From: Cytobacillus firmus
Lineage (GTDB): Bacteria > Bacillota > Bacilli > Bacillales > Cytobacillaceae
Direction of reading: 5' to 3'
NCBI RefSeq assembly: GCF_023715565.1
Contig: NZ_JAMBOJ010000031.1
Coordinates: 1-57,717 of the forward strand
DNA length: 57,717 nt
Shown here: piece by piece, positions 43,896 to 52,072 of the stretch
Layout: each line of letters starts with the position of its first letter
Numbering within the stretch: the first letter of the stretch is position 1
Notes under the pieces: generated by a model
Databases searched by the model: none
What the model saw: only the letters and a program-made list of their open reading frames with translations
What the model was told of the DNA's origin: nothing
Translations under genes and position numbers: made by a program

Positions 43896-44117
43896 TTGGA
43901 CCTGGATAAGGATATGCAATTTGAAATCACTAGTACGTTCATGCCAAATCTTAACCGTTCCCAAACACTTAAAATTCTGGAGGTGACCCAGAACAGTGTT
44001 GTTATTCAAATGGACAGATCGAATGGACGCGGAGTTTTCCCTGCAGAAAACTTTCATTATTGGATTAAACGAGGCTCTCTTATTAAATTGAATGGCCACC
44101 ATAAAAGAACTTCATAG
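43896..44117 (+). CDS. Small protein of unknown function
   Basis: 73 residues. AGGAGGTG at about 43882-43889 is ideally placed for the TTG at 43896; the GTG at 43887 lies inside that site. The sequence has a basic, beta-rich body (LKILEVTQNSVVIQMDRSNG, VFPAENFHYWIKRGSLIKL) that looks like a small single-domain fold. Followed by a terminator. Not recognised. Confidence 0.65.
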   Translation: MDLDKDMQFEITSTFMPNLNRSQTLKILEVTQNSVVIQMDRSNGRGVFPAENFHYWIKRGSLIKLNGHHKRTS

Positions 44118-44170
44118 AGTACTTGACCATTTTAATTTATGCATCATATGGCGAGTGTCCAATTGAAATT

Positions 44171-44209
44171 AAAAGAGGCTGGCTCCATATCTTGAGCCAG
44201 CCCTTCTCT
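44171..44209. terminator. Bidirectional terminator
   Basis: GGCTGGCTC (44177-44185) and GAGCCAGCC (44194-44202), 9-bp perfect stem, between the 73-residue gene and the converging nuclease gene. Confidence 0.85.
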
Positions 44210-45390
44210 TATCGTTCGCAAGCATAATTGTCCTTATCTCGATCATGCTTTGAGTCATATGCAGGGTGTGTAGATGGCACTCCATTAGGATATACCTTTC
44301 TTAACTCTGTACAGTTTTGATAGGACTCTGAACCGCTTTCTGAAGAAGTTGAATTGCCGGCTGTACCGCTGCTGTCATTCGACATGCTTTTATCGGTATT
44401 ACTTGAAGAACCGCTCACAGCTTTAGAATCCAGATCCCCTTTTGTTGTTCCTTCTTCTCCAAGGGCCCATAACCCTTTGTTGGCTTCCCTTGCTTCCCTG
44501 CCGAATTTTTTGAAGTACTCACTGTATTTCACATCCGGATTGTAGGTGGATGGCTCCGCATACCCTTCTAAAACTAAATGGGCATTGAACATATTTTCAC
44601 GTATTTCATCCTCGTCCATATCATCCGCCGGGATGTCGAGCCAAATAATTCTCAGCAGGCGGCCATATCGATCGGTGTCTGACACATCTTTTTGCATCCA
44701 GATCTTCTTGCCGGTCAGCTCAGATTTTGTGAATTGACTCGCTTCTTTCCCGTATTCTTCCACTCTTGTTGTTGATTCGGGAGTGTTTACTCCAATCAGG
44801 CGGACTTTCCTGCCGTCAGCGGTTTCAATTGTGTCACCGTCCACTACTCTGCCAACGGTAACTAATTCCAAGCCTAAGTTCTCTGCAGCCTGGCTTTGTT
44901 CCTGCTCCTGTTTTTGTTTTTCAGCTTCTTCCTGTTTCTGCTTTCTTTCCTGTTCTGCTTCTAGCCGTGCTTGTTCCTCAGCTTGCTTCTTCGCTTCCTC
45001 TTCTTCAGCCTTTTCTCCGGCAAGCTTTTCTTCTTCAGCTTTTTTATCTGCTTTAGTCTCTTCTGATTGTATCTGTTCTTTCTCTGGCTCATTTACAGTT
45101 TCGGACGCATCGGAATCTGCAGTTGCTAGAAATATGGATAAAATGAAGCCTGCTGCCATAATCCAGCCCGATCTTTTAAAATTTATTTTATATTTACGGT
45201 GCTGGTTATTTAAATATAAACCAATTAAAAAGACTGCTAATCCTATAAAAGCCACAGGTTCTGCTATGCTCATTAACAGCATAAATAAAATAACAACAGT
45301 GATAATAGTCCCTCTTATAACTTTCAAGCGCTTATTTCTCTCCCTTTTTTTAAAACGTATTCCTAAGTAATAGTACCTTTTTTCCTGCAA
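44209..45390 (-). CDS. Membrane-anchored thermonuclease-like protein with excalibur domain
   Basis: 393 residues in clear modules: two or three N-terminal hydrophobic helices (about 25-95), a long Glu/Lys/Gln coiled-coil linker (about 100-168), a staphylococcal-nuclease domain (VTVGRVVDGDTIET, VRLIGVNTPES, DRYGRLLRI; about 175-315), a Ser/Asn/Gly-rich linker, and a C-terminal excalibur motif with acidic calcium-site residues (DSKHDRDKDNYACE). Expected outside the membrane, cleaving DNA in a Ca-dependent manner. SNase active-site Asp, Arg and Glu equivalents are present. Single gene. Confidence 0.88.
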   Translation of the reverse strand: MQEKRYYYLGIRFKKRERNKRLKVIRGTIITVVILFMLLMSIAEPVAFIGLAVFLIGLYLNNQHRKYKINFKRSGWIMAAGFILSIFLATADSDASETVNEPEKEQIQSEETKADKKAEEEKLAGEKAEEEEAKKQAEEQARLEAEQERKQKQEEAEKQKQEQEQSQAAENLGLELVTVGRVVDGDTIETADGRKVRLIGVNTPESTTRVEEYGKEASQFTKSELTGKKIWMQKDVSDTDRYGRLLRIIWLDIPADDMDEDEIRENMFNAHLVLEGYAEPSTYNPDVKYSEYFKKFGREAREANKGLWALGEEGTTKGDLDSKAVSGSSSNTDKSMSNDSSGTAGNSTSSESGSESYQNCTELRKVYPNGVPSTHPAYDSKHDRDKDNYACER

Positions 45391-45396
45391 AAAATA

Positions 45397-45424
45397 AACA
45401 CCAATTCACTAGTGAACTGGTGTT
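45397..45424. terminator. Terminator of the serine deaminase operon
   Basis: Near-perfect 28-base palindrome (AACACCA...TGGTGTT with CACTAGTG at the centre) followed by a T-run on the minus strand; lies between sdaAA and the nuclease gene. Confidence 0.85.
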
Positions 45425-45429
45425 ATAAG

Positions 45430-46308
45430 TTACTGTTTTTTCCCGAAAATTTCTTCCTGTAGCCTCCTGCCGGTTGGCGTTGCAGCCAGTCCGCCCTCAG
45501 CAGTTTCCCTTAGTGCAGAAGGCATGGATTGCCCGATAAGGAACATTGCATTAATGACTTCATCACATGGTATTCTGCTCGTAATTCCGGCGAGAGCCAT
45601 ATCTGCAGCTGTCATAGCATTGGAAGCTCCCATTGCATTCCGCTTTACACATGGAACTTCTACTAGTCCGGCAACCGGATCGCACACAAGGCCCAGCATA
45701 TTCTTTAATGTGATCGCCATAGCTTCAGCTGCTTGTTTGGGTGTTCCGCCTGCCATTTCTACTATGGAAGCTGCCGCCATTCCGCTTGCAGACCCCACCT
45801 CAGCCTGACATCCCCCAGCTGCACCTGAGATAGAAGCATTGTTTGCCACAACAAAGCCAAACGCCGCAGAAGTAAATAGGAATTCGATCATTTCCATACG
45901 CGTTGGTTTGAGAACTTCTTTAACAGCGAACAAAGTACCTGGAACCACACCCGCTGAACCGGCTGTCGGTGTGGCACAGATTATGCCCATTGCAGCATTT
46001 ACTTCATTGGTTGCAACTGCTTTGCTGACAGCATCCAATAAAACATTTCCAGATAAAGCCTTTCCGCTCTGAATGTACTTTTGCAGAAGAACTGCATCGC
46101 CGCCTGTGAGTCCTGTTACAGATGTTACCCCTTTCAGTCCCCTCTCTACTGCCTGTTCCATGACAGTCAGGTTCCGGTCCATTTTGGCAATAATTTCATC
46201 ACGCGTTAATCCGGTTACTTCAATCTCCTGCTGAATCATGATTTCAGCTATTTTTACACCTTTATTTTCAGCGAGAGCTATAAGCTCAGCAACATTTCTA
46301 AATAACAT
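45430..46308 (-). CDS. sdaAA: L-serine dehydratase, alpha subunit
   Basis: Fe-S-dependent (not PLP) L-serine deaminase subunit, 292 residues, converting serine to pyruvate and ammonia with the beta subunit. Cysteines expected to hold the [4Fe-4S] cluster lie in CATPTAGSAGVVPG (about 110), GAAGGCQAEVGSASG (about 160) and VCDPVAGLVEVPC (about 208). AGGAGGG precedes the ATG. The gene follows sdaAB by 31 bases. Confidence 0.95.
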   Translation of the reverse strand: MLFRNVAELIALAENKGVKIAEIMIQQEIEVTGLTRDEIIAKMDRNLTVMEQAVERGLKGVTSVTGLTGGDAVLLQKYIQSGKALSGNVLLDAVSKAVATNEVNAAMGIICATPTAGSAGVVPGTLFAVKEVLKPTRMEMIEFLFTSAAFGFVVANNASISGAAGGCQAEVGSASGMAAASIVEMAGGTPKQAAEAMAITLKNMLGLVCDPVAGLVEVPCVKRNAMGASNAMTAADMALAGITSRIPCDEVINAMFLIGQSMPSALRETAEGGLAATPTGRRLQEEIFGKKQ

Positions 46309-46339
46309 TAGACTTTCCCTCCTGATGACCAGCTAACTA

Positions 46340-47002
46340 TTAGTCAACCATTCGAATAATTTGTGTTACATTCGGAAGCCCTTCAAGCTCCGTCATTACC
46401 TCCTGGCCAATCTTCTGATCCACTTCTATGACCATGATGGCCATTTTTCCTTTTTCTTTGCGTGAAACTTCCATATGGCCGATATTGATCTGGTGCTTGG
46501 ATAAAATATTAGTTACAGCGGAGATAACTCCAAACTGATCGTTATGAACAACTAAAATGGCAGGATGTTCACCGGATAATTTAAGTTCAAAGGAATTCAG
46601 TTCAGTTATCTCAATGGTTCCGCCGCCGATGGATATCCCTACAAGTTCAATTTCACGATCACCTTCAGATAGCTTCACTCTTACCGTATTAGGATGGTCA
46701 GTGACGGTATCTTCTACTGTAAAAATGACATCAATTCCAGCTTCTTCAGCTAACTGCAGGGCGGAAGGGATGCGCTCGTCAAAGGTATCAAAGTCAAGGA
46801 TACCGCCGACAATTGCCACATCCGTTCCATGTCCTTTGTAGGTTTTTGCAAATGAACCATATAAGGAAATCTCTGCTTTGGACGGCTGTTTTCCCAAAAG
46901 AGTTCGGGCAACACGTCCAATACGTGCGGCTCCAGCTGTATGAGAGCTTGATGGGCCGATCATAACCGGGCCGATAATATCAAATGCTGATCTGTATTTC
47001 AT
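46340..47002 (-). CDS. sdaAB: L-serine dehydratase, beta subunit
   Basis: 220 residues. N-terminal SdaB domain with DIIGPVMIGPSSSHTAGAARIG (serine-binding, about 8-29) and a C-terminal ACT domain (ILVVHNDQFGVISAVTNILS, about 145-165) that may sense serine or another amino acid. AAAGGGG precedes the ATG. Middle gene of the regulator-sdaAB-sdaAA operon. Confidence 0.94.
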   Translation of the reverse strand: MKYRSAFDIIGPVMIGPSSSHTAGAARIGRVARTLLGKQPSKAEISLYGSFAKTYKGHGTDVAIVGGILDFDTFDERIPSALQLAEEAGIDVIFTVEDTVTDHPNTVRVKLSEGDREIELVGISIGGGTIEITELNSFELKLSGEHPAILVVHNDQFGVISAVTNILSKHQINIGHMEVSRKEKGKMAIMVIEVDQKIGQEVMTELEGLPNVTQIIRMVD

Positions 47003-47079
47003 TTTGTATGCCCCTTTATTTTTATTGTAATATATGGATATAGCTGTTTTGCTAACAGCGTCTATTTTAATAACTCGTC

Positions 47080-47754
47080 TTATTTATGCTCCAAGGCTGC
47101 TTCCGGATGGAGCTCATTTATTGTCCTGATTTTCTGAAGGTAATTATAAATAGTGAATTTTGAAACACCCAGAACAGATGCGACATAATCAGTTGCCCCT
47201 TTAATGAGGAATGTTCCTTTGTCTTCAAGCTGGCGTACACACTCAACTTTTTCTTCAAGCGTCATCAATGAAGGTGCCTTCTTAAAGCCCTGAAGAACCT
47301 GATCTACCATCTCATGAATAACATCCTGCACAGAATTAAAAAAGGTTTCCGATTTAGACGAATGTTCATCAAAGCTGATAAATTGTTCAATTTCTCCTCC
47401 GAATTGCATGAGCAGACTTATATCATAATTTAGGCATAGTGCGCCGATTACTTTATTTTCATCATCCCGGAGAAAAATCGTAGATGATTTCATGACATTT
47501 CCTTTTTTGGACTGTGTTTTATAATTCGCAATATCATTTACATCATTTTTATGTTCGGCTAATTCATTCAATACAAGGTCGGTGATGGGAGAGCCAATCT
47601 TTCTGTCTGTTATATCTCCTGCTATGTGGATAAGCGATTTTTTTAAGTCGCTGAAATCGTGCACGGCCACTTCACAGCGGGAACCAAACATTCGCACAAG
47701 CATATCTGCAGTCCGGATCGCCAAATCAAAAACAGGTCTATGGCATTCCTTCAA
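47080..47754 (-). CDS. DauR/YheO-family transcriptional regulator
   Basis: 224 residues. An N-terminal PAS-like YheO domain (about 5-115: MLVRMFGSRCEVAVHDFSDL, GALCLNYDISLL) and a C-terminal helix-turn-helix (GATDYVASVLGVSKFTIYNYLQKIR, about 182-206). Family members such as DauR respond to amino acids. The frame opens at GTG 47763 but GGGAGTG then favours TTG 47754. As first gene before the serine deaminase subunits it is a likely serine- or nitrogen-responsive activator. A perfect cre site precedes it. Confidence 0.85.
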   Translation of the reverse strand: MKECHRPVFDLAIRTADMLVRMFGSRCEVAVHDFSDLKKSLIHIAGDITDRKIGSPITDLVLNELAEHKNDVNDIANYKTQSKKGNVMKSSTIFLRDDENKVIGALCLNYDISLLMQFGGEIEQFISFDEHSSKSETFFNSVQDVIHEMVDQVLQGFKKAPSLMTLEEKVECVRQLEDKGTFLIKGATDYVASVLGVSKFTIYNYLQKIRTINELHPEAALEHK

Positions 47755-47772
47755 CTTTGTCACTCCCTTTTA

Positions 47773-47786
47773 TGAAATCGCTTTCA
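47773..47786. promoter_or_regulatory. CcpA cre site upstream of the serine deaminase operon
   Basis: TGAAATCGCTTTCA matches TGWAANCGNTNWCA at every fixed position and is near-palindromic. It lies 19 bases upstream of the regulator start, suiting roadblock repression in glucose. Confidence 0.75.
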
Positions 47787-47888
47787 ATATTTTACTAATC
47801 TATATTTCTCTTCAATTAATAATAACATGAAAACAATATAATTAAAATAAAATTTTAATAGCTACAAAAAAATTGTAATACACAAACA

Positions 47889-47917
47889 AATTGCCGCATA
47901 AGTCAGATGCGGCAATT
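47889..47917 (-). terminator. Terminator of the 77-residue gene
   Basis: AATTGCCGCAT/ATGCGGCAATT 11-bp stem, 7-base loop, followed by TTGTTTGTG on the minus strand. Confidence 0.75.
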
Positions 47918-47922
47918 CATCA

Positions 47923-48156
47923 TTACACATTTTTTAATACAAGGTAAAGCCTGTTGACACGCTCTGTTTGCTCTTCTTCAGAAGCAAGATCAAATTTTTT
48001 CAGCAGATGGAATACCTCATTTAAAATATCCTGTGTATGTTCCTGCTGGAAAAATGACTGAAACAGCGGGTGCATATCTTCCGGAAGGAAACCTCTCTGC
48101 TGTTCAAATTTATTTTGAACATCTTCCTGAGTATGGTCCAATTTACATTCGCTCAT
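47923..48156 (-). CDS. Small helical protein of unknown function
   Basis: 77 residues, predicted mostly alpha-helical and charged (EDVQNKFEQQRGFLPEDM, HTQDILNEVFHLLKKFDLASEEEQTERVNRLY). AGGAGG precedes the ATG and a terminator follows. No family recognised. Confidence 0.7.
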   Translation of the reverse strand: MSECKLDHTQEDVQNKFEQQRGFLPEDMHPLFQSFFQQEHTQDILNEVFHLLKKFDLASEEEQTERVNRLYLVLKNV

Positions 48157-48279
48157 TAATAAAACCTCCTGAATGAACTGTATACTTTTTTTCGTAAGTA
48201 TTAATCACTATTCTATTTTACCTTCTAGAGTCCTATTAAAACATATACCTCTACTGCATCGTTTCTTCAAACATTTCGA

Positions 48280-48510
48280 CTATATTATAGAAGTAATTGA
48301 TTTGAAATGGAGTGAGTTCTTTGAAAAAACTTTCTGTGAAACTCGGTCTGCTGTTCCTTCTGAATGGCCGTTGCTTTCTTTATTCGTAGTGCTCTCGTCT
48401 TTGCTGGTACCATTCTGTCCAGTATCGCCGTTATTTCCGCCGCAGGCAGTTAGAGTAAGCGCGGCAGTCAGAGAAACAAACCAAATGGCGAATTTTTTTT
48501 TGGATAACAT
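48280..48510 (-). CDS. Small secreted lipoprotein
   Basis: 76 residues: signal peptide MLSKKKFAIWFVSLTAALT with lipobox LTAC (Cys about 23), then a Gly/Asn/Thr/Ser/Glu-rich low-complexity tail. AAGGAGG is 8 bases before the ATG at 48510; the open frame also starts at TTG two codons earlier. The last 20 residues differ in composition from the Ser/Glu tail. Function unknown. Confidence 0.6.
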   Translation of the reverse strand: MLSKKKFAIWFVSLTAALTLTACGGNNGDTGQNGTSKDESTTNKESNGHSEGTADRVSQKVFSKNSLHFKSITSII

Positions 48511-48660
48511 ATTCAATTCCTCCTTTACTTCATGAAGTTAGTATGGCAATAAATTGTGCAGAAATTATGGAACAGGTATGAAATAATACTAAATTAATAC
48601 TCCCCCTTGCATAAAAACATATACAACCTTTATAAACAAATATTTTAATTTACCTAAATT

Positions 48661-48692
48661 AAAAAAAGACACCCTGCTGGATGTCTTTTTTC
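48661..48692 (-). terminator. Terminator of the copper-storage-type gene
   Basis: AAAAAAAGACA/TGTCTTTTTT stem around a 10-base loop, 10 bases past the stop codon. Confidence 0.85.
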
Positions 48693-48701
48693 TCTGCTAA
48701 T

Positions 48702-49031
48702 TTAAGCAGCCATTTTACGGCATTCTTCCGAACACTTAAAGCAAGCGTCAGCACAGCGCTGACAGTGAGCGTGATTATGTTTTTTGCACTCATTTCCACA
48801 CGCTTCACAAATGTCTGCACACAGAGTGCAAATTTGTCTGGCAAAAGGGCTGTTAGACTGCATTGACTTAGCTGCAAAGGCACAGATTTCCGCACACTCT
48901 CTGTCCGACCGAATACAGTCTGCCATCATTTGAACATCTTCTTCCCCTAAGCAAGCGTCATAGCATACATTACAGGCCTCCATACACTCTATACAAGCCT
49001 GAACACATTCTTCATATGATTGAGTAAACAT
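48702..49031 (-). CDS. Four-helix-bundle Cys-rich copper-storage-type protein (Csp/DUF326)
   Basis: 109 residues with 19 cysteines in C-x-x-C and C-x-x-x-C patterns (ECVQACIECMEACNVCYDAC, CTLCADICEACGNEC, CQRCADACFKC), the pattern of Csp copper-storage proteins that fill a helix bundle with Cu(I). No signal peptide, so probably cytosolic (Csp3-like). MFTQSYEEC at 49031 follows AAAGGTGG; the open frame extends 10 codons more. Other metal binding is possible. Confidence 0.9.
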   Translation of the reverse strand: MFTQSYEECVQACIECMEACNVCYDACLGEEDVQMMADCIRSDRECAEICAFAAKSMQSNSPFARQICTLCADICEACGNECKKHNHAHCQRCADACFKCSEECRKMAA

Positions 49032-49106
49032 TATATCCACCTTTCTATAAACTCTATCCAAAGATACTCTACCCCTGCATTCCGGTAGTAAACTGCCAAT
49101 ATCGGC

Positions 49107-49136
49107 ATAAAAAGAGCAGAGAGTTATCTCTCCGCT
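49107..49136 (-). terminator. Terminator of the lipoteichoic acid synthase gene
   Basis: GAGCAGAGAG/CTCTCCGCTC with one mismatch, followed by TTTTTATG on the minus strand. Confidence 0.8.
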
Positions 49137-49145
49137 CCTAAAATG

Positions 49146-51113
49146 TTACTTCTGTATACCCGTCCCATTTCTTTCCTCTTTAAATGGCAGCTCTTTCTTT
49201 ACATATGAATAATCATTCCGGTTGATTGGAACAAATCCTTCCGGCTTATAAAATCGCAGGAGGTCTTTGTAAACAATGTTATCTGACATTTCCAGTTCTT
49301 TTTTCGCCTGATCGAAAAGTGATTTACAAGCATTAGCTTCAGCTATTTCCCCGGATTCCGTATAATAGCAGGTTTCTTCAATTTGGGTATATGTCGGTGA
49401 AATAAAGTTGCCGTTTCGGAATGGGACAACTTCACGGTGTTTTTCTGATAAAAGATCTGATCCCATTTCAAGGTAATTCTTTGTATCAATGCCCAGCAGG
49501 TGAAGTAATGTCGGTCGCACATCTACCTGTCCGCCGATGTTGTGGACAATGCCGCCATTCACTCCAGGTACATGTATGAACACGGGCACTCTTTGAAGCT
49601 TGGCATATTGGAATGGCGTAATTTCTTTTCCAATCACCTTAGCCATTGCCTTATTATGATTTTCTGAAATTCCGTAATGATCGCCATACAGAACAACTAC
49701 TGTATGGTCATACAATCCGGAATCCTTTAAATCATTAAAAAACTGTTCAAGTGCCTGGTCCATATAGTTCGCTGACTGAAAATAATGATTCACCACATCA
49801 TTGTCTGTTTCTCCTGCTGGAAATTCAGTATCCCACTCATCCATTTTAAAGGGGAAGTGATTAGAAAGAGTAATGAATTTTGTATAAAACGGCTGTGGAA
49901 GACTGGTCAGCATCGGCATGGATTCCTTAAAAAACGGCTTATCTTTTAAACCATAGTTTTTTGTGTTTTCATCGTTCATATCATAATACTCGGCATCAAA
50001 AAACTTATCATATCCCATGGTTTTATACATTTCATTACGATTCCAGAACGTCTTGTAGTTTCCATGGAAAGTTGCTGAAGTATAGCCATGCGGCTTTAAA
50101 ATAGCTGGTGTGCCATGGAATGTATTTTGAGCTTTCGTTACATAAACAGCTCCCTGTGACATGGGATATAGTGATGTATCCATCATAAACTCAGCATCTG
50201 AAGTCTTTCCCTGTCCGGTTTGGTTGACTATGTTATCAAAGTAGAATGTCTTGCTGCTATGTGCAAGTGAATTCAGGAATGGGGTAACTTCTTTACCATT
50301 CAGCTTGTAGTCTATAATAAAAGTCTGAAGTGATTCCATGGATACATAAATAACATTCATGCCCTTGGCTTTTCCAAAGTAATTAGGGTTCGGAGGTGCG
50401 TATTTCGCTTTAACATAGTTCTCTACTTCAGTCGCATCGTTCGTATCTGCAAGAGCTCGCTGGCTGGCAGACTTCGCGTTTTGGACTATATCATAAATCG
50501 TGAAATTGTATGCACCAAGGTATTTCACCAAATAATTACGGTCGAAGGAACGTGTAAGCAGTTCAGGACGGTCTTTCTCGGCGATTTCAAGATTAATGAA
50601 GAAGACAATAATCCCTGCAACCATAACAGCTATCGCCGGTTTTCGGCTAATTTTCTTACCAGGTTTATACCATTTCCTAACTGCCAGGAAAAGAAGCAGA
50701 AGAGTGTCTGTAAAATAAAAAATATCCCACGGAGACATTAACGACAGTGCGCTATCTCCGAGCTGTCCCCCATTTACTTTGGCCTGCATGAGAACAGGAA
50801 CAGTGATAAAATCGTTAAAGAATCGATAATAAACAACATTTGCATAAAGCAGGAAGGATAAGAATAAATTCAAGCCAATTAGCATGCCTGATTGCCATTT
50901 CCCTTTAAAAAACAAAGCGAATCCCAGGAATACCAGTGTAGAACTTAACGGATTCAAAAACAGTAGAAATCGCTGTATGTCATTATTAATCCCTAAATTA
51001 AATTCAATGCGATAGGCTGCATACGTTTTCAGCCAAAAAAGGATAACAGTCAGAAAGAATACAGCAAGACTGCTTTTCGCCAGTTTCTCAGGCGACTTGA
51101 ATAACTTTTTCAT
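49146..51113 (-). CDS. ltaS: Lipoteichoic acid synthase (LtaS family)
   Basis: 655 residues: five N-terminal membrane helices (about 10-190), then an extracytoplasmic sulfatase-fold domain. The catalytic threonine is in TGQGKTSDAEFMMDTSLYP (about 295), with YVSMESLQTF metal-site Glu (about 255) and VVLYGDHYGISENHN (about 475) metal ligands. Polymerises glycerol phosphate onto the lipid anchor outside the membrane. MKKLF at 51113 lies 12 bases past AGAGGTGA; upstream open frame ignored. Single gene. Confidence 0.93.
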   Translation of the reverse strand: MKKLFKSPEKLAKSSLAVFFLTVILFWLKTYAAYRIEFNLGINNDIQRFLLFLNPLSSTLVFLGFALFFKGKWQSGMLIGLNLFLSFLLYANVVYYRFFNDFITVPVLMQAKVNGGQLGDSALSLMSPWDIFYFTDTLLLLFLAVRKWYKPGKKISRKPAIAVMVAGIIVFFINLEIAEKDRPELLTRSFDRNYLVKYLGAYNFTIYDIVQNAKSASQRALADTNDATEVENYVKAKYAPPNPNYFGKAKGMNVIYVSMESLQTFIIDYKLNGKEVTPFLNSLAHSSKTFYFDNIVNQTGQGKTSDAEFMMDTSLYPMSQGAVYVTKAQNTFHGTPAILKPHGYTSATFHGNYKTFWNRNEMYKTMGYDKFFDAEYYDMNDENTKNYGLKDKPFFKESMPMLTSLPQPFYTKFITLSNHFPFKMDEWDTEFPAGETDNDVVNHYFQSANYMDQALEQFFNDLKDSGLYDHTVVVLYGDHYGISENHNKAMAKVIGKEITPFQYAKLQRVPVFIHVPGVNGGIVHNIGGQVDVRPTLLHLLGIDTKNYLEMGSDLLSEKHREVVPFRNGNFISPTYTQIEETCYYTESGEIAEANACKSLFDQAKKELEMSDNIVYKDLLRFYKPEGFVPINRNDYSYVKKELPFKEERNGTGIQK

Positions 51114-51409
51114 TAGTGTGGTTTCACCTCTTAAATTGTACATATACGAAAATTTTGTAGAAACTTCATTAATAAATGGTGAACGAATGTAAAATAATAT
51201 AGCACAATTTCAAATTAATGAAAATGGATATCTCCTTTATATCTTTCGCCTTTTTCCTTCAAAAGCCAACAATTTTTAATATAATTTCCTGTTACCCACT
51301 ATATTTTAATGGTAAAATGAATTTTCCCTTCATAATTTCAATGCTGAAGGAGTATTGATGTTCAAAAGGGCCAAGCTAAAATTAAACATAGTTGGATTGG
51401 AGAGTCTTC

Positions 51410-52036
51410 ATGAAAGAACGTCTTTTATTTTTTATTTTTGGTATGCTGATCCTGACAATGGGTGTAGCCCTGATTATCAGATCAAATCTCGGAGCTTCTG
51501 CATGGGATGCCCTGGCTGTCGGTGAATCGCAAATGTTTAACTTAACAGTCGGCACCTTTGTTTTTATAAATGGAATCGTACTCATTTTTTTAAATGCCTT
51601 TCTAATGAAAAAAAAGCCTGAAGCCCTTGCAGCCATTTCTATTTTGATAATTGGCGCACTAATAGACTTTTGGCTTCTCATTATTTTTGATGACCTTTCA
51701 CCGCAGACATTGGCAATGCAATCAATCATACTGTTCCTTGGAATCCTTTCGATGGGAATGGGAGTTGCCATCTATCTGCAGGCTAAATTTCCGGCAAGCC
51801 CTATGGATACCTTAATGGTAGCGATTCATACAAGATTTGGATTAAACTTAAGGAATTCAAGGATCATCAGCGAAAGCTTTGCTTTGCTGCTTGCGTTTTT
51901 ATTCAGAGGTGCAATCGGAGTAGGCACAATCGTGGTAACATTGACACTCGGACTTGTTGTACAATTCTTTTACCCGGTTTTTGAAAGAGCGCTTGAAAAA
52001 ATGCAGGCACCGAAAGGCCCTGTCATCACTAAATAA
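51410..52036 (+). CDS. YczE/YitT-like integral membrane protein
   Basis: 208 residues with about five or six hydrophobic helices; N-terminal LLFFIFGMLILTMGVALIIRSNLGASAWDAL is characteristic of the YczE/YyaS group. Role unknown in the family beyond hints of export or regulation. GGAGAG lies 7 bases before the ATG. Terminator at the stop. Family assignment moderately sure. Confidence 0.82.
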   Translation: MKERLLFFIFGMLILTMGVALIIRSNLGASAWDALAVGESQMFNLTVGTFVFINGIVLIFLNAFLMKKKPEALAAISILIIGALIDFWLLIIFDDLSPQTLAMQSIILFLGILSMGMGVAIYLQAKFPASPMDTLMVAIHTRFGLNLRNSRIISESFALLLAFLFRGAIGVGTIVVTLTLGLVVQFFYPVFERALEKMQAPKGPVITK

Positions 52037-52044
52037 TAAGATCT

Positions 52045-52072
52045 CATCCTGCTCTTTGAGCAGGATGTTTTT
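52045..52072. terminator. Bidirectional terminator
   Basis: CATCCTGCTC/GAGCAGGATG 10-bp stem with a 3-base loop, between YczE-like and the helicase gene; T-run on the plus strand. Confidence 0.85.

Noticed and set aside
44783..45370. 195-codon plus-strand frame opposite the nuclease gene
   Set aside because: Ser/Cys/Phe-rich translation is the antisense of the Glu/Lys-rich coiled coil; the sense gene has clear domains.
48173..48535. 120-codon plus-strand frame across the lipoprotein gene
   Set aside because: No ribosome site; the minus-strand frame has a proper signal peptide, lipobox and AAGGAGG.
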